Shown one piece after another: positions 51,583 to 60,049 of a stretch of 64,000 nucleotides of DNA. This stretch comes from Pseudomonadota bacterium (lineage in GTDB: Bacteria; Cyanobacteriota; Vampirovibrionia; Obscuribacterales; Obscuribacteraceae), in NCBI GenBank assembly GCA_021324135.1, contig JAJPJO010000115.1, positions 1 to 64,000 of the forward strand, read 5' to 3'. The translations under genes and the position numbers were made by a program. Numbering within the stretch: the stretch's first letter is position 1; every line of letters begins with the position of its first letter. The notes below the pieces were generated by a model, which saw only the letters and a list, made by a program, of their open reading frames with translations, was not told the origin of the DNA and searched no databases.

Positions 51583-51876
51583 ATGAACGGACTATTGAAG
51601 TATTGTCTCGTCATGGCCTTTGCATTGGTGACGGCCGGTCTGCTTATGCCGGCTGCCGAAGCCCGTCATCATGGTTGGGGCAATTGGAACGGCTGCCGCT
51701 CTTACCATGGCGGCTGGGGCGGCTATAACAATGGCTGGCATAACACCTGGAATAATGGTTGGCACAACGGCTGGTACGGCGGCAATGGCTGGGGCAACGG
51801 CTGGGGCCGTGGCTGTGGACGCGGCTGGGGTCATGGCCGGCGCTGGCAAGCCGGCGGATACAGACCGTGGTGGTAA
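51583..51876 (+). CDS. Small secreted Gly/Trp/His/Asn-rich protein
   Basis: A signal peptide (MNGLLKYCLVMAFALVTAGL, cleavage near AEA-R at residue 27) leads a 70-residue mature part made almost only of Gly, Trp, Asn, His, Tyr and Arg, for example GGYNNGWHNTWNNGWHNG. An imperfect repeat NGW[HG]N recurs. AGAGGA lies about 7 bases before the ATG. The composition suggests a disordered or amyloid-like surface peptide, possibly metal- or glycan-binding. No family can be named. The two Cys residues could make one disulfide. Confidence 0.7.
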   Translation: MNGLLKYCLVMAFALVTAGLLMPAAEARHHGWGNWNGCRSYHGGWGGYNNGWHNTWNNGWHNGWYGGNGWGNGWGRGCGRGWGHGRRWQAGGYRPWW

Positions 51877-52019
51877 CAGCCGTTCTGGTGCATTACCCTT
51901 AAGCAGGGAAATTCAGGCGCTGCCTCAATCGATTCGCCTGATTGAATTCGCTCCGGCACTGGCATTTGCATTATCATGTTAATACGCAGCCGCAAATGTT
52001 GATTGCCAAGGAGGATTGT

Positions 52020-52253
52020 ATGTCGCAGAAGGTGATTGAGGCAGCCATAAAGGACAAAAAGATGATTTGTCCTAAGTGCAATCAACCGGTGACAAAGTAC
52101 GAAAAATACATCGACATGTGCGGATCTGTTTGGGATGGGGCCGGTGACTCGGGAATGCAAACCCAGGGCTCGATGGTCACCCTGATCTGCGGAAATGCCG
52201 GTTGCAGCTGGGAAGAGCGCACGGAGTTCTGGGACTCATACATCGAGGAATAG
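52020..52253 (+). CDS. Small zinc-ribbon-like protein (77 residues)
   Basis: The ATG at 52020 is preceded by a near-perfect AAGGAGG, so it is preferred to the longer frame opening at 51942. The product has CPKCNQPV near residue 17 and CGNAGCSWEERTEF near residue 59, giving a CxxC plus CxxxxC pair that could hold zinc. The middle contains MCGSVWDGAGDSGMQTQGSM. There is no signal peptide. The function is unknown; small zinc-ribbon proteins of this kind often act as adaptors. Confidence 0.75.
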   Translation: MSQKVIEAAIKDKKMICPKCNQPVTKYEKYIDMCGSVWDGAGDSGMQTQGSMVTLICGNAGCSWEERTEFWDSYIEE

Positions 52254-52292
52254 TAATTGGCACCACATGCACTTCGCTCATGCAAGTGGAGG

Positions 52293-52517
52293 TCAATCAA
52301 GTCCGGTATCGCTTTCCTGAGCCGGAGCTCTTTTGTTTTGACCGGACCAGTTTTGTTTTTCTTTCAAATGTGCTGAAATTGCTTTGCGTTCCAGGGACAA
52401 TAAGAGATCGGCGAAATAAATTTTGTCATCGCCGATTTCGCCTGACTTGAGCTTGGCTAAAATGCAGTCAAGCAGCTTATCGTGAGAGATGGTGGAGGGT
52501 ATTTTCTGTGACGGCAT
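52293..52517 (-). CDS. Small hypothetical protein (74 residues)
   Basis: An ATG at 52517 has AAGAGG 6 bases upstream. The peptide begins MPSQKIPSTISHDKLLDCIL and is a small helical, charged, soluble protein (FADLLLSLERKAISAHLKEK) with a polar tail. The good ribosome-binding site and the consistent composition support a real gene. It is convergent with the zinc-ribbon gene at 52020-52253. I recognise no family. Confidence 0.55.
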   Translation of the reverse strand: MPSQKIPSTISHDKLLDCILAKLKSGEIGDDKIYFADLLLSLERKAISAHLKEKQNWSGQNKRAPAQESDTGLD

Positions 52518-52746
52518 GCACAGCCTCTTAAGGTTGCCCTTGAACAAGAATTGCCCTGATCGATCCCAATCTGTTTAAGCAAGCGGAGGTACGCACAAAT
52601 TGGTAAAGACTTGTCCAAGGGCTGTTATACGCTAGCATTGTTTGATATCTCTTGTATAGAAAGTGTAAAGCATTATCTCTTAGCAACTCCTAAGTCATGT
52701 AGTTGTGCGCCGAACAAATGCTCGAGCGTGAGATAGAGGAGTGATG

Positions 52747-53748
52747 ATGGTGGCGAAAATTGAGCGGATGAATGCCGTCGTAATATCGCAATTCGGCGGC
52801 CCCGAGGTTCTGCAATTCTCTGAGGTTGCAAAACCGGAAGCACAGCGAGGTGAGGTGCGAATTGAGGTAAAGGCGACCGCCATCAACAGAGCGGATGTGG
52901 TGCAACGCAAAGGCAACTATGCTGCGCCACCGGATGTGGTGCAAGATATTCCCGGGCTTGAATTCGCCGGAATAGTCGACGCGGTCGGCGAGGCATGCCA
53001 GGGAATCGCAAAAGGAGACAGGGTCTTCGGTCTGGTTGCCGGCGGCTCATACGCTCAGTACCTGGTCGTGCATCATCGAGCTCTGGCAAAGATGCCGGAG
53101 GGACTGTCCTTTGAAAACGCAGCAGCGATTCCAGAGGCATTCATAACCGCCTATGATGCCATGGTCCTTCAAGCGCGATTGAGCGCCGGCGAGTGGTTGC
53201 TCGTGCACGCCGCAGCCAGCGGCGTCGGAACGGCGGCTGTGCAGCTGGCCAAGGCTGTCGGAGCAAAGTGTCTGGGTACGATGCGTTCGCCGGAGAAGCT
53301 GGAGCGCGTCAAAGAGCTGGGGTTGGATCATGGTATTGTATGTGGTGCCAGCGGTTTTGCCAGCCAGGTGAAGGAACTGACCGGCGGGTCCGGTGTCGAT
53401 GTTGTTTTGGATCTGGTTGGCGGACCTTATGTCTCAGAAAATCTGGAATGTATTGCCTCGCGCGGGCGCATCATGGTGGTCGGGCTGCTGGCGGGAGCCC
53501 AGGTGGAAATGAATCTGGGGCGGCTACTGATGAAGCGGGCGGTGGTCAGAGGAACGACCTTAAGAGCGCGGCCGCTGGAGGAGAAGATTGCCAGCGCTCA
53601 GGTCTTGTCCCGCAATATAGTGCCATTGCTGCAAGAAGGAAAAATCAAGCCGATAGTGGATCGCGTCTTCAAGCTTTCAGAGGCTTCTCATGCCCATGAA
53701 TATATGGAAAGCAATAAAAGCTTTGGGAAAATTATTTTGAGCGTTTGA
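52747..53748 (+). CDS. NAD(P)H quinone oxidoreductase-like MDR enzyme
   Basis: This is a medium-chain dehydrogenase/reductase of the zinc-free quinone-oxidoreductase (QOR/PIG3) group. The N-terminus has VVISQFGGPEVLQFSEVAKP and VEVKATAINRADVVQRKGNY; the Rossmann motif is in LLVHAAASGVGTAAVQLAKA, followed by VVLDLVGGPYVSENLECIAS and GRIMVVGLLAGAQVEMNLG. No zinc-ligand Cys cluster is present. AGAGGA precedes a run of starts (GTG 52741, ATG 52744, ATG 52747); the last has the best spacing. The stop codon overlaps the next gene in TTGA, so the two are translationally coupled. The true substrate is unknown. Confidence 0.85.
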   Translation: MVAKIERMNAVVISQFGGPEVLQFSEVAKPEAQRGEVRIEVKATAINRADVVQRKGNYAAPPDVVQDIPGLEFAGIVDAVGEACQGIAKGDRVFGLVAGGSYAQYLVVHHRALAKMPEGLSFENAAAIPEAFITAYDAMVLQARLSAGEWLLVHAAASGVGTAAVQLAKAVGAKCLGTMRSPEKLERVKELGLDHGIVCGASGFASQVKELTGGSGVDVVLDLVGGPYVSENLECIASRGRIMVVGLLAGAQVEMNLGRLLMKRAVVRGTTLRARPLEEKIASAQVLSRNIVPLLQEGKIKPIVDRVFKLSEASHAHEYMESNKSFGKIILSV

Positions 53749-54800
53749 TTACTGGTATCGAGTATGGTGCGGTGACAGAGAAAGACGAAAGCTTGCCCGA
53801 CAATCTGGTCTGCACCGCCGATGGTAGCATCAGCGCCAGGGACTCGGCTACAGGCGAGCTGTATCATAACCGGGCCGGTGCTTACCTGGAGGCGCTCAAT
53901 AATTACATCAGGCCGTCGCGCTGGCAGTGGCTGATTGAGGAGAAGCCGGGCGAGAAGCGCCGGATCTCCCTGTTTGACGGCTGCTTCGGTCTGGGCTACA
54001 ACAGCTTCGTCCTCTGGGATGAGATTGTCAATCGCCGGGCTTTGTTGGACACGGTCGAAGTCGAGGCAGTCGAAATCGATCCTGGCGTTCTGGCGGTACT
54101 ACCGGCGGTATTGTCTCAAGACTGTTTTCACTTTATGAGCAGCGGTATCATCGTTGATAATCTTTCCTGTGCCGAGCTGGCCGACGATCAATCCGTGCGG
54201 GGAAGGACATTGCTGGAAGCCTTTCAATGGTTGGCAGACAAACAGGCCGGGGTCGATCTCGGCCGAGCGAAGATCGAGATCAGGGCACGTTTCGAGCGAT
54301 CGACCAGTTTTACACTCCAGCTTTATTTCGCTGATTTGCGCGCTCACTTGCAAGCGCTGCATTTGTCTAAAATTGCAGCGTTTGACTTCGTCTTCCATGA
54401 CCCGTTCTCGCCCTCCAAAGTGCCCGAGCTCTGGACCATCGACATCTTTCAGAGGTATCACAAACTGTTGAGCGCCAGGGCCACGAGCCGACTTTTGACC
54501 TACAGTGCCGCGTCGGCTGTGCGAGGGGGATTGCAGGGAGCCGGATTCTCAATATATCGAACCATGGCTGTGGGAGCCAAAACAGGAGGGACGCTGGCTG
54601 TACCGGTGGCCTGGAGCGATGATCAAGAAGAGCACGAGCTTGCCGATGGCGTCGTTCTGCCTCTCGCGGACGAGGAGCGCAAAAAATTAGCCGGGCGCTC
54701 GGGTGTTCCCTACAAAGACCCGAACCTGTGTGCTGACCGCCGCCATATTTTAAAATGCCGCGAGGCCGAGCAACACGCTATGAGGGCAAAACTCGATTAA
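53745..54800 (+). CDS. mnmD: MnmD/MnmC-like tRNA wobble-uridine methyltransferase
   Basis: The enzyme adds the final methyl in 5-methylaminomethyl-2-thiouridine at tRNA position 34. Family features: an ATG GELYHNRAGAYLEAL-like opening, FDGCFGLGYNSFVLWDE (SAM loop), VEIDPGVLAVLP, and HDPFSPSKVPELWTIDIF, which is the diagnostic D-x-F-x-P-x3-PELW motif. At 351 residues it is longer than MnmD alone (about 230), with an insertion before the DPFSP motif and a C-terminal extension, but it has no FAD-dependent MnmC2 part. The TTG start overlaps the preceding gene by 4 bases (TTGA). Coupling to a quinone reductase is unusual. Confidence 0.8.
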   Translation: MITGIEYGAVTEKDESLPDNLVCTADGSISARDSATGELYHNRAGAYLEALNNYIRPSRWQWLIEEKPGEKRRISLFDGCFGLGYNSFVLWDEIVNRRALLDTVEVEAVEIDPGVLAVLPAVLSQDCFHFMSSGIIVDNLSCAELADDQSVRGRTLLEAFQWLADKQAGVDLGRAKIEIRARFERSTSFTLQLYFADLRAHLQALHLSKIAAFDFVFHDPFSPSKVPELWTIDIFQRYHKLLSARATSRLLTYSAASAVRGGLQGAGFSIYRTMAVGAKTGGTLAVPVAWSDDQEEHELADGVVLPLADEERKKLAGRSGVPYKDPNLCADRRHILKCREAEQHAMRAKLD

Positions 54801-54829
54801 TGGCGGTTGTGGACCGGCCTTTGATGCCG

Positions 54830-55204
54830 TCATTCATCGGTGCTGCCCACCTCGGCCTCGACGATCGCCTCAAGAGCTCTTATTTGTTTTTCAACTTCTT
54901 CGAGTTCCTGGAACAGCTCTGCCGTCGGTTCGGCCAGGTCGGTGATATCCTCGGTGAGTGTCTCGATTTTTTCGCCCAGAGCTTCGATCAGCTTCAGCAT
55001 CAGTTCGATCTCCTCCTCGCCGAAGTCATCGCGATGCTCCTGCAGAGCCGCTATCAGCAGACTGTACTTCTTGCCATGCGTTTGCAACTTCTCGATGCGG
55101 ACTCCGACGGAACGATTGAGACGCCGTATGCGCGTGCAAATCTTGATGCGATCTCTGGACAATCGCTTCAATCTTTGCCAAATATCTACCGTATCGCCGC
55201 CCAT
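54830..55204 (-). CDS. Small coiled-coil protein (124 residues)
   Basis: The whole protein is charged and helical: IWQRLKRLSRDRIKICTRIR, then long heptad-like stretches such as LMLKLIEALGEKIETLTEDI and LFQELEEVEKQIRALEAIVE. It should form a coiled-coil dimer or bundle. The first 35 residues are basic and the rest acidic. There is no signal peptide. It is convergent with mnmD and divergent from the sigma-like gene at 55349. No family is recognised. Confidence 0.6.
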   Translation of the reverse strand: MGGDTVDIWQRLKRLSRDRIKICTRIRRLNRSVGVRIEKLQTHGKKYSLLIAALQEHRDDFGEEEIELMLKLIEALGEKIETLTEDITDLAEPTAELFQELEEVEKQIRALEAIVEAEVGSTDE

Positions 55205-55348
55205 GTAAATTCTGAATTTGCCCTGGCCAATGCCCTATAGCCTGCTCTTCCTACCCATTACTTACCACATGTAGCAATTAGGTAGCGCTTTGCTATAAAT
55301 TCCATGGTAACCTGGTCAACTATCAGCCCAAAACGACTGCGAGGAATC

Positions 55349-56014
55349 ATGTCCAAAACGGGGGGACCAGATGAGCAAGGATTTGAGGATCGGGCAGCAG
55401 AGCCGCTTATCGATGACAATCTGATCGCTCTTGTGGACTCTTTGCCAAGCCCGCCGACTTTTGCCGCTACGTTGCTTAAGGCTGTCCCGCAAGCTCAGCA
55501 GATAAGAACCTATCTGGAGGAAATCGCGAAATGTCCAGCGCTTGGCGAATCTGAGCAGTTGCGTTTGCTTGCATCGATCGCAAATGATCAGTCCGCCAGG
55601 AAGCGCCTGAATGAGGCTAATTTGAGGCTGGTCGTTTGGGTGGCAAAGGAATATGCCGGGGCTGACTTGATGCTCTCCGATCTGATTACCGAAGGAACGA
55701 TTGGCTTGCTCAAGGCGATCGACACGTATGATGCCGCCAATGACATTCCCTTTGCCCTGCATGCTGCGGCCTGCATAAGGCATGCCGTTTCGCAAGCGGT
55801 TGCCTATGAAACCAGTCAAAATCGGGTGCCTGCTTATTTGCTGGAAAAGGTCACATCAATCAAGCCCGTTTCACAACGGCTGACTGAAAAGACCGGCAGA
55901 GAGCCGACACGGCAGGAAGTCGCTAAAGAGCTTGGCATGAGCGCCGACGAGCTGGACCGTCTGGTGCAACTGGTCAAACAAGCACCTGAGGTTGAAGAGA
56001 ATAGCGAGGAATGA
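55349..56014 (+). CDS. Sigma-70-like protein with regions 1.2-3 but no region 4
   Basis: The ATG at 55349 has GAGGA 4 bases upstream and is preferred over an open frame from 55304. Residues of about 50-75 resemble region 1.2 (IRTYLEEIAKCPALGESEQL). Region 2 is recognisable (EANLRLVVWVAKEYAGADLM, LSDLITEGTIGLLKAIDTYD), but the melting/-10 part reads FALHAAACIRHAVSQAV instead of [13 protein letters not shown], so key aromatics are lost. A region 3-like segment follows (RVPAYLLEKVTSIKPVSQRL, EPTRQEVAKELGMSADELDR). The protein stops there, without region 4. It may bind RNA polymerase without normal promoter recognition, act as a decoy, or use another -35 reader. The stop is not obviously due to a frameshift. 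Confidence 0.7.
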   Translation: MSKTGGPDEQGFEDRAAEPLIDDNLIALVDSLPSPPTFAATLLKAVPQAQQIRTYLEEIAKCPALGESEQLRLLASIANDQSARKRLNEANLRLVVWVAKEYAGADLMLSDLITEGTIGLLKAIDTYDAANDIPFALHAAACIRHAVSQAVAYETSQNRVPAYLLEKVTSIKPVSQRLTEKTGREPTRQEVAKELGMSADELDRLVQLVKQAPEVEENSEE

Positions 56015-56247
56015 TACCGGATATGGTACCGCTATTCATTTGCGCTCCGTTCATCCTTCCTGCTCTCATCATGATGATAACGCGCTCAGATTTACATCAA
56101 GTTCTGATCGAAATTTGCTCATCTGTCTTATACTAATAACGCGCGCGATTGCGATGTGTTAGAGCCGTGTGCGAGCGACATTCGGTGCAGGAACATTTAC
56201 GGACATTGCTTCGACTGATGGCTTGGTAGCCTCAAGGAGTATTTCAG

Positions 56248-57483
56248 ATGGAGAAAACCCATGCCCGCATTCTACTGGCTGGCGCAATATTAGTTTCGGC
56301 CACGTTTCCTCTCGGACCAGTCTTTGCTCAGGACGCTCCCAAACCGGCACTGTCCGAGCCCTTGCGCGGTGCGCTGCCCGTCCCGAAGGAAGACGCCGAA
56401 GAGCAAAAGGCAATAGACCAGGTGACAGACTCAGTCATGGATCCGAGCAAACAGGTCGATCCGAGCCAGGCTCCTCTGAAACCAGGCAAGCTCCAGACCC
56501 CCGGTCCGCATCATGCAGTGGTCACCAACACAGCCAAAGTGATCGGGAAAGAAACGCGCAAAGGCGCCGAGTCTCTGGGCAAAGGCGTCGAGGTGGTTGG
56601 TCGAGATACGGTTAAGGGCGCCGGAGTGGTAGGCAGAGATGCAGTCAAAGGCGTGGAAGTCGTCGGCCGCGACGCCGTCAAAGGAGTGGGTGTGGTCGGC
56701 AAAGGCGCCGCCAGAGGCACAGAGGAAGCCGGCAAGGGAGCAGAGGCGATCGGCAGAGGCACGGTCAAAGGCGTCGAGACAATAGGAAGAGGGGCGGTTG
56801 TCGGCGTCGAAGCTGTTGGAACCGGCACCGTGCACGGAATTGAAGCGGTCGAGAAGGGCACTGTCCGGGGCGCTAAAGCGGTAAAAACAGGCGTGGTCAA
56901 AGGGGCCGAGGAGGCCGGCAAGGGGGCTCAGAAGATTGGCCATGGCGCCGTCCGCGGCGTGAGCGCGCTTGGCAAAGGAGCTGAAACCCTGGGATCGGAG
57001 ACGGCCAGGGGTGTAAGCGCCATTGGTAAGGGCGCCAAGAAGCGAATATCCGCTATCGGTCATGTTTTTCAGCACAATCCGCCAGCGGGCGACAGCGGCT
57101 CGCCGGCTGCTCTCAAAAGCGGCAATGCCGGCACCGAGGCGACAGCCGCCGGCAGCGGCTTGAGCACCGCCAGTAAAGCGGTTCCTTCCCAGGTTGCCCA
57201 GAGCGCTAAGGCTAAAGAGACGGTTGGAGCCGGCACCGCAGGTGGTGTGGGGGCGGCCAATGCCTCGAGCGCTGCAGACGAAAGTGAGTTAAACGCTGCC
57301 GGCACCACTGCAGGTGGCAGCACCGCATATAGTATCAAATCCGCAAATAGTGTCAGTACTGCTGATGGTATCAATAAGACGGCTGGCTCCGCCGGCGGTA
57401 TCAGTACTCCTGGCGCTGCCGCTCCCGTGAACGGCGCCGGTGCTGCCAGTCCGGTCGACAAGCCTAAAGGCTGGGCTGACTGA
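56248..57483 (+). CDS. Secreted alpha-synuclein/LEA-like 11-residue-repeat protein
   Basis: A signal peptide (residues 1-28, ending PVFA-QDA) is followed by a Pro-rich spacer. Residues of about 98-272 are a nearly pure run of 11-residue repeats with occasional 7-residue units: VGRDTVKGAGV, VGRDAVKGVEV, VGRDAVKGVGV, VGKGAARGTEE, AGKGAEA, IGRGTVKGVET and so on. The consensus [VI]G[RK][DG][AT]VKGVE[VA] gives an amphipathic 11/3 helix, as in alpha-synuclein, apolipoproteins and group 3 LEA proteins. The last 130 residues are Gly/Ala/Ser/Thr-rich. The predicted place is outside the inner membrane. A role in membrane binding or stress protection is inferred only from the repeat. Confidence 0.8.
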   Translation: MEKTHARILLAGAILVSATFPLGPVFAQDAPKPALSEPLRGALPVPKEDAEEQKAIDQVTDSVMDPSKQVDPSQAPLKPGKLQTPGPHHAVVTNTAKVIGKETRKGAESLGKGVEVVGRDTVKGAGVVGRDAVKGVEVVGRDAVKGVGVVGKGAARGTEEAGKGAEAIGRGTVKGVETIGRGAVVGVEAVGTGTVHGIEAVEKGTVRGAKAVKTGVVKGAEEAGKGAQKIGHGAVRGVSALGKGAETLGSETARGVSAIGKGAKKRISAIGHVFQHNPPAGDSGSPAALKSGNAGTEATAAGSGLSTASKAVPSQVAQSAKAKETVGAGTAGGVGAANASSAADESELNAAGTTAGGSTAYSIKSANSVSTADGINKTAGSAGGISTPGAAAPVNGAGAASPVDKPKGWAD

Positions 57484-57501
57484 GTCGGCTTCAATCCGAC
57501 T
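57483..57501. terminator. Weak hairpin at the end of the repeat-protein gene
   Basis: AGTCGG and CCGACT pair around a 7-base loop, directly after the stop at 57483, followed by TTCACTG rather than a clean T-run. A second inverted repeat (CACTGA/TCAGTG) follows in the 41-base gap to the convergent kinase stop. Termination for both genes is plausible. Confidence 0.4.
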
Positions 57502-57524
57502 TCACTGATGCAATTGTTTCAGCC

Positions 57525-58793
57525 TCAGTGCTGCATAATCTGAAGAATCAAGATCAATATGACGATTGACAGTACAATCACGGTCATAGAGATGATCTTG
57601 GCGCTTCTGTCACTGCCGAGAGGATCGTCGTTTATGCGAACGGCGGTTGGTGCGCTCTTCTCAATGGCGCCACTTTTGCTTTCGCCGGCGTCTTTATTCT
57701 CCGCTTCCTCAGAATCTTGCCGGGCACCATCGTCAGCTTTCTTAGCGGCATCATCTTCCGATGGATTCGGCTTGTCCTCACCGTTCTTCGACTCTGAGGA
57801 AAGTCGAGTCTTGCCCAGCGACCGCAAAGCCTGAGCCAACTCGCTCATGGATTGAAATCGCTTCTCAGGATCCTTGTTAAGCGCCTTGAATACAATGGCC
57901 TCGAGATCGCTCGAAATTTCCACATCATAATTTACCAGGGCGAAGGGAGCCGGCATCTCGGTCATGTGTTTGAACATGGTCTCGAAGGCGGTATTGCCGA
58001 CCAGCGGCGCCACCCCGGTAAGCGTATGGTACATCAAGCAACCAAGTGAGTAGATATCCGATCGATGATCGACGATGCCGCGGCACTGCTCAGGGCTCAT
58101 ATAGAGAGGGCTTCCGAAAACTTCACCGGTCTTCGTCAATTGCTGTTGCTCGGCGGATTCCAAACCGACAGCTTTGGCAATCCCGAAGTCCATAACCTTG
58201 ACTGTAAAACCGTTTGCTCCCTCGCTGAGCATGATATTGCTCGGCTTGAGATCGCGGTGCACGAGAGACTTCTCATGAGCATGAGCCAAGCCATCGCAAA
58301 TCTGGATGAAGATTTGCACTGCCTCCTTTTCAGGCACCGATCCCTTTTCGGCGATGTAATCTTTCAAACTCCGGCCCTGGATGAATTCCATAACCAGAAA
58401 TGGCTCACCCTTTGGCATTCGGCCTGAATCGAAAACACTGCAAAGATTCAAGTGCGACAATGAGCCGGCCATCTTTCCTTCTCGGCGAAAACGCTCGACG
58501 CTTTCTTGCTCCATAGCCAGACGGCAGTGCATTATCTTCACGGCGACGGTTCGATCTATATCGACGTGCTTTGCCCTGTAGACGACTCCCATGCCGCCGA
58601 TGCCGGTCAGCTCCAACAGTTCATAACGCTCTTCCAGAAGCGAGCCGACCAGCTTGCCTGCTCTTACAGGACATGGATAAGCATGACCCTCCTCAGGCGT
58701 TTCCGAACCGAATGTTTTGGGAGCGGTATCATTGGCGATACCACTACTGATGGTTGAGTCAGGAGCAGGTCTGGCTGAATCCGCCTGGGTCAT
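57525..58793 (-). CDS. Tail-anchored Ser/Thr kinase
   Basis: After a 50-residue disordered start, a PknB-type kinase spans about 55-330 with all catalytic motifs: TGIGGMGVVYRAKH, AVKIM, HRDLKPSNIML, DFGIAKAV and VFGSPLYMSPEQ. A charged, acidic linker follows (NGEDKPNPSEDDAAKKADDG). One hydrophobic helix (IISMTVIVLSIVILILILQI) ends the protein with only 3 residues beyond it, so it is anchored by its tail with the kinase in the cytoplasm and no external sensor. AAAGGA lies 8 bases before the ATG. The kinase is probably active; substrates and signal are unknown. Confidence 0.87.
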   Translation of the reverse strand: MTQADSARPAPDSTISSGIANDTAPKTFGSETPEEGHAYPCPVRAGKLVGSLLEERYELLELTGIGGMGVVYRAKHVDIDRTVAVKIMHCRLAMEQESVERFRREGKMAGSLSHLNLCSVFDSGRMPKGEPFLVMEFIQGRSLKDYIAEKGSVPEKEAVQIFIQICDGLAHAHEKSLVHRDLKPSNIMLSEGANGFTVKVMDFGIAKAVGLESAEQQQLTKTGEVFGSPLYMSPEQCRGIVDHRSDIYSLGCLMYHTLTGVAPLVGNTAFETMFKHMTEMPAPFALVNYDVEISSDLEAIVFKALNKDPEKRFQSMSELAQALRSLGKTRLSSESKNGEDKPNPSEDDAAKKADDGARQDSEEAENKDAGESKSGAIEKSAPTAVRINDDPLGSDRSAKIISMTVIVLSIVILILILQIMQH

Positions 58794-58948
58794 GTCAATA
58801 ATCCTTTGGTTGTTGCAGAGTTCGATAGCGCTGGATTCTTATCTCCACATTATGACTCTTTTGACTCGTATTTGCGTGCGTCAAATAGCTCAATTCTCGA
58901 TTGAAACCGCTTTTCTGCCAAACTCTTGATTGATGGCGCTTCTTTGCC

Positions 58949-60049
58949 TTAAAACACTCCGGCTCGAAGCAGGTCTTTTAAGTCAATCAAGCCGATCGGT
59001 CTGCCCTCTTTATCGAGGATAAGCAAATCGGCTATGGAGTATTTCTCCATTAGCTTTAATGCTGCCACAGCCAGGCAGTCGGCGGCAATAGTTTTTGGAT
59101 TCTTGGTCATCAATTCGGCCGCCGACCTGGCGAAGGATTCCTGCCCGTGCCTGATCAGAGCGCGCCGCAGGTCGCCGTCGGTGATGATGCCTTCCAGGCG
59201 ACCATCATCGTCGCAAACGCAGGTGAAACCGAGCCGTTTATCGTCAATTTCAGAAAGCACTGTGCTGTGATCGGCGCTCAGTGAGACGGTTGGAACACTG
59301 ACGCCGGTGCGCATTACATCAGAAACGCAAAGCAGTGTCTTGCCCAGATTTCCACCTGGATGACTGCGAGCGAAATCTTCCTTTTTGAAGCCCTTCTTAA
59401 GCATCAGCACAAGCGCCAGTGCATCGCCCATGGCCAGGGCGCAGGTCGTCGATGATGTTGGGGCAAGATTGAGCGGACAGGCCTCGCGTGCGACGCCGAC
59501 ATCGATGACCACGTCGCTGACCCGGGCCAGGGTTGAGTCCAGATTGCCGGTCATGGCGATAAGCTTTGAGCCCAGCCTCTTTATGGGATCGAGGACAAGC
59601 TTGATTTCCTGCGTCTCGCCCGAGCTGGAGAGGGCGACCACTATGTCTCGTTCTTCCAGCATGCCGAAATCGCCGTGCCTGAGCTCGGCCGGGTGAACGA
59701 AGAAAGCGGGAGTACCGGTCGAGGCCAAAGTCGCCGCCATTTTGGTCGCCACATGTCCGGATTTGCCCATGCCGGTGACCACCACTTTGCCGGGGCATTC
59801 GCTCAGAAGCTCGACGGCATGCTCGAACTGCTCGTTGAGCCGGTTGCGCATGGAGAGAATTGCTTCGGCTTCCATGGATAAAACATCAAAGGCGGTGCGC
59901 AGCACCTCTGAGTTGTTGATTGCCTCAGGCGATGAAAGCGAATCCCTGGCCGGCACGCTGAAATCAATATCCGGAGCGCTGTAAGTGTTGCTCTGGCGTG
60001 CGTTTAAGCCTGCATCGGATGTGTACTTGCCGCTGGTTTTTGATTTCAC
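58949..60049 (-). CDS. kdsD: Arabinose-5-phosphate isomerase (KdsD/KpsF/GutQ family)
   Basis: This enzyme interconverts ribulose-5-phosphate and arabinose-5-phosphate, the first step to Kdo for lipopolysaccharide. An SIS domain spans about 75-210 (GKVVVTGMGKSGHVATKMAA, TGTPAFFVHPAELRHGDFGM, VVALSSSGETQEI, TCALAMGDALALVLM), then the family motif FARSHPGGNLGKTLL and a CBS pair (about 240-360; ITDGDLRRAL and LLILDKEGRPIGLIDLKDLL). A 50-residue N-terminal extension with no similarity is unusual. The start is a GTG with AAGGAAG 5-6 bases upstream. Presence of this gene points to an outer membrane with LPS. Confidence 0.92.
   Translation of the reverse strand: MKSKTSGKYTSDAGLNARQSNTYSAPDIDFSVPARDSLSSPEAINNSEVLRTAFDVLSMEAEAILSMRNRLNEQFEHAVELLSECPGKVVVTGMGKSGHVATKMAATLASTGTPAFFVHPAELRHGDFGMLEERDIVVALSSSGETQEIKLVLDPIKRLGSKLIAMTGNLDSTLARVSDVVIDVGVAREACPLNLAPTSSTTCALAMGDALALVLMLKKGFKKEDFARSHPGGNLGKTLLCVSDVMRTGVSVPTVSLSADHSTVLSEIDDKRLGFTCVCDDDGRLEGIITDGDLRRALIRHGQESFARSAAELMTKNPKTIAADCLAVAALKLMEKYSIADLLILDKEGRPIGLIDLKDLLRAGVF

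Noticed and set aside
56539-57064. Repetitive DNA resembling a tandem-repeat array
   Set aside because: The periodicity is at the protein level (11 and 7 codons) with diverged DNA copies, so it is a protein repeat and not a CRISPR or satellite array.
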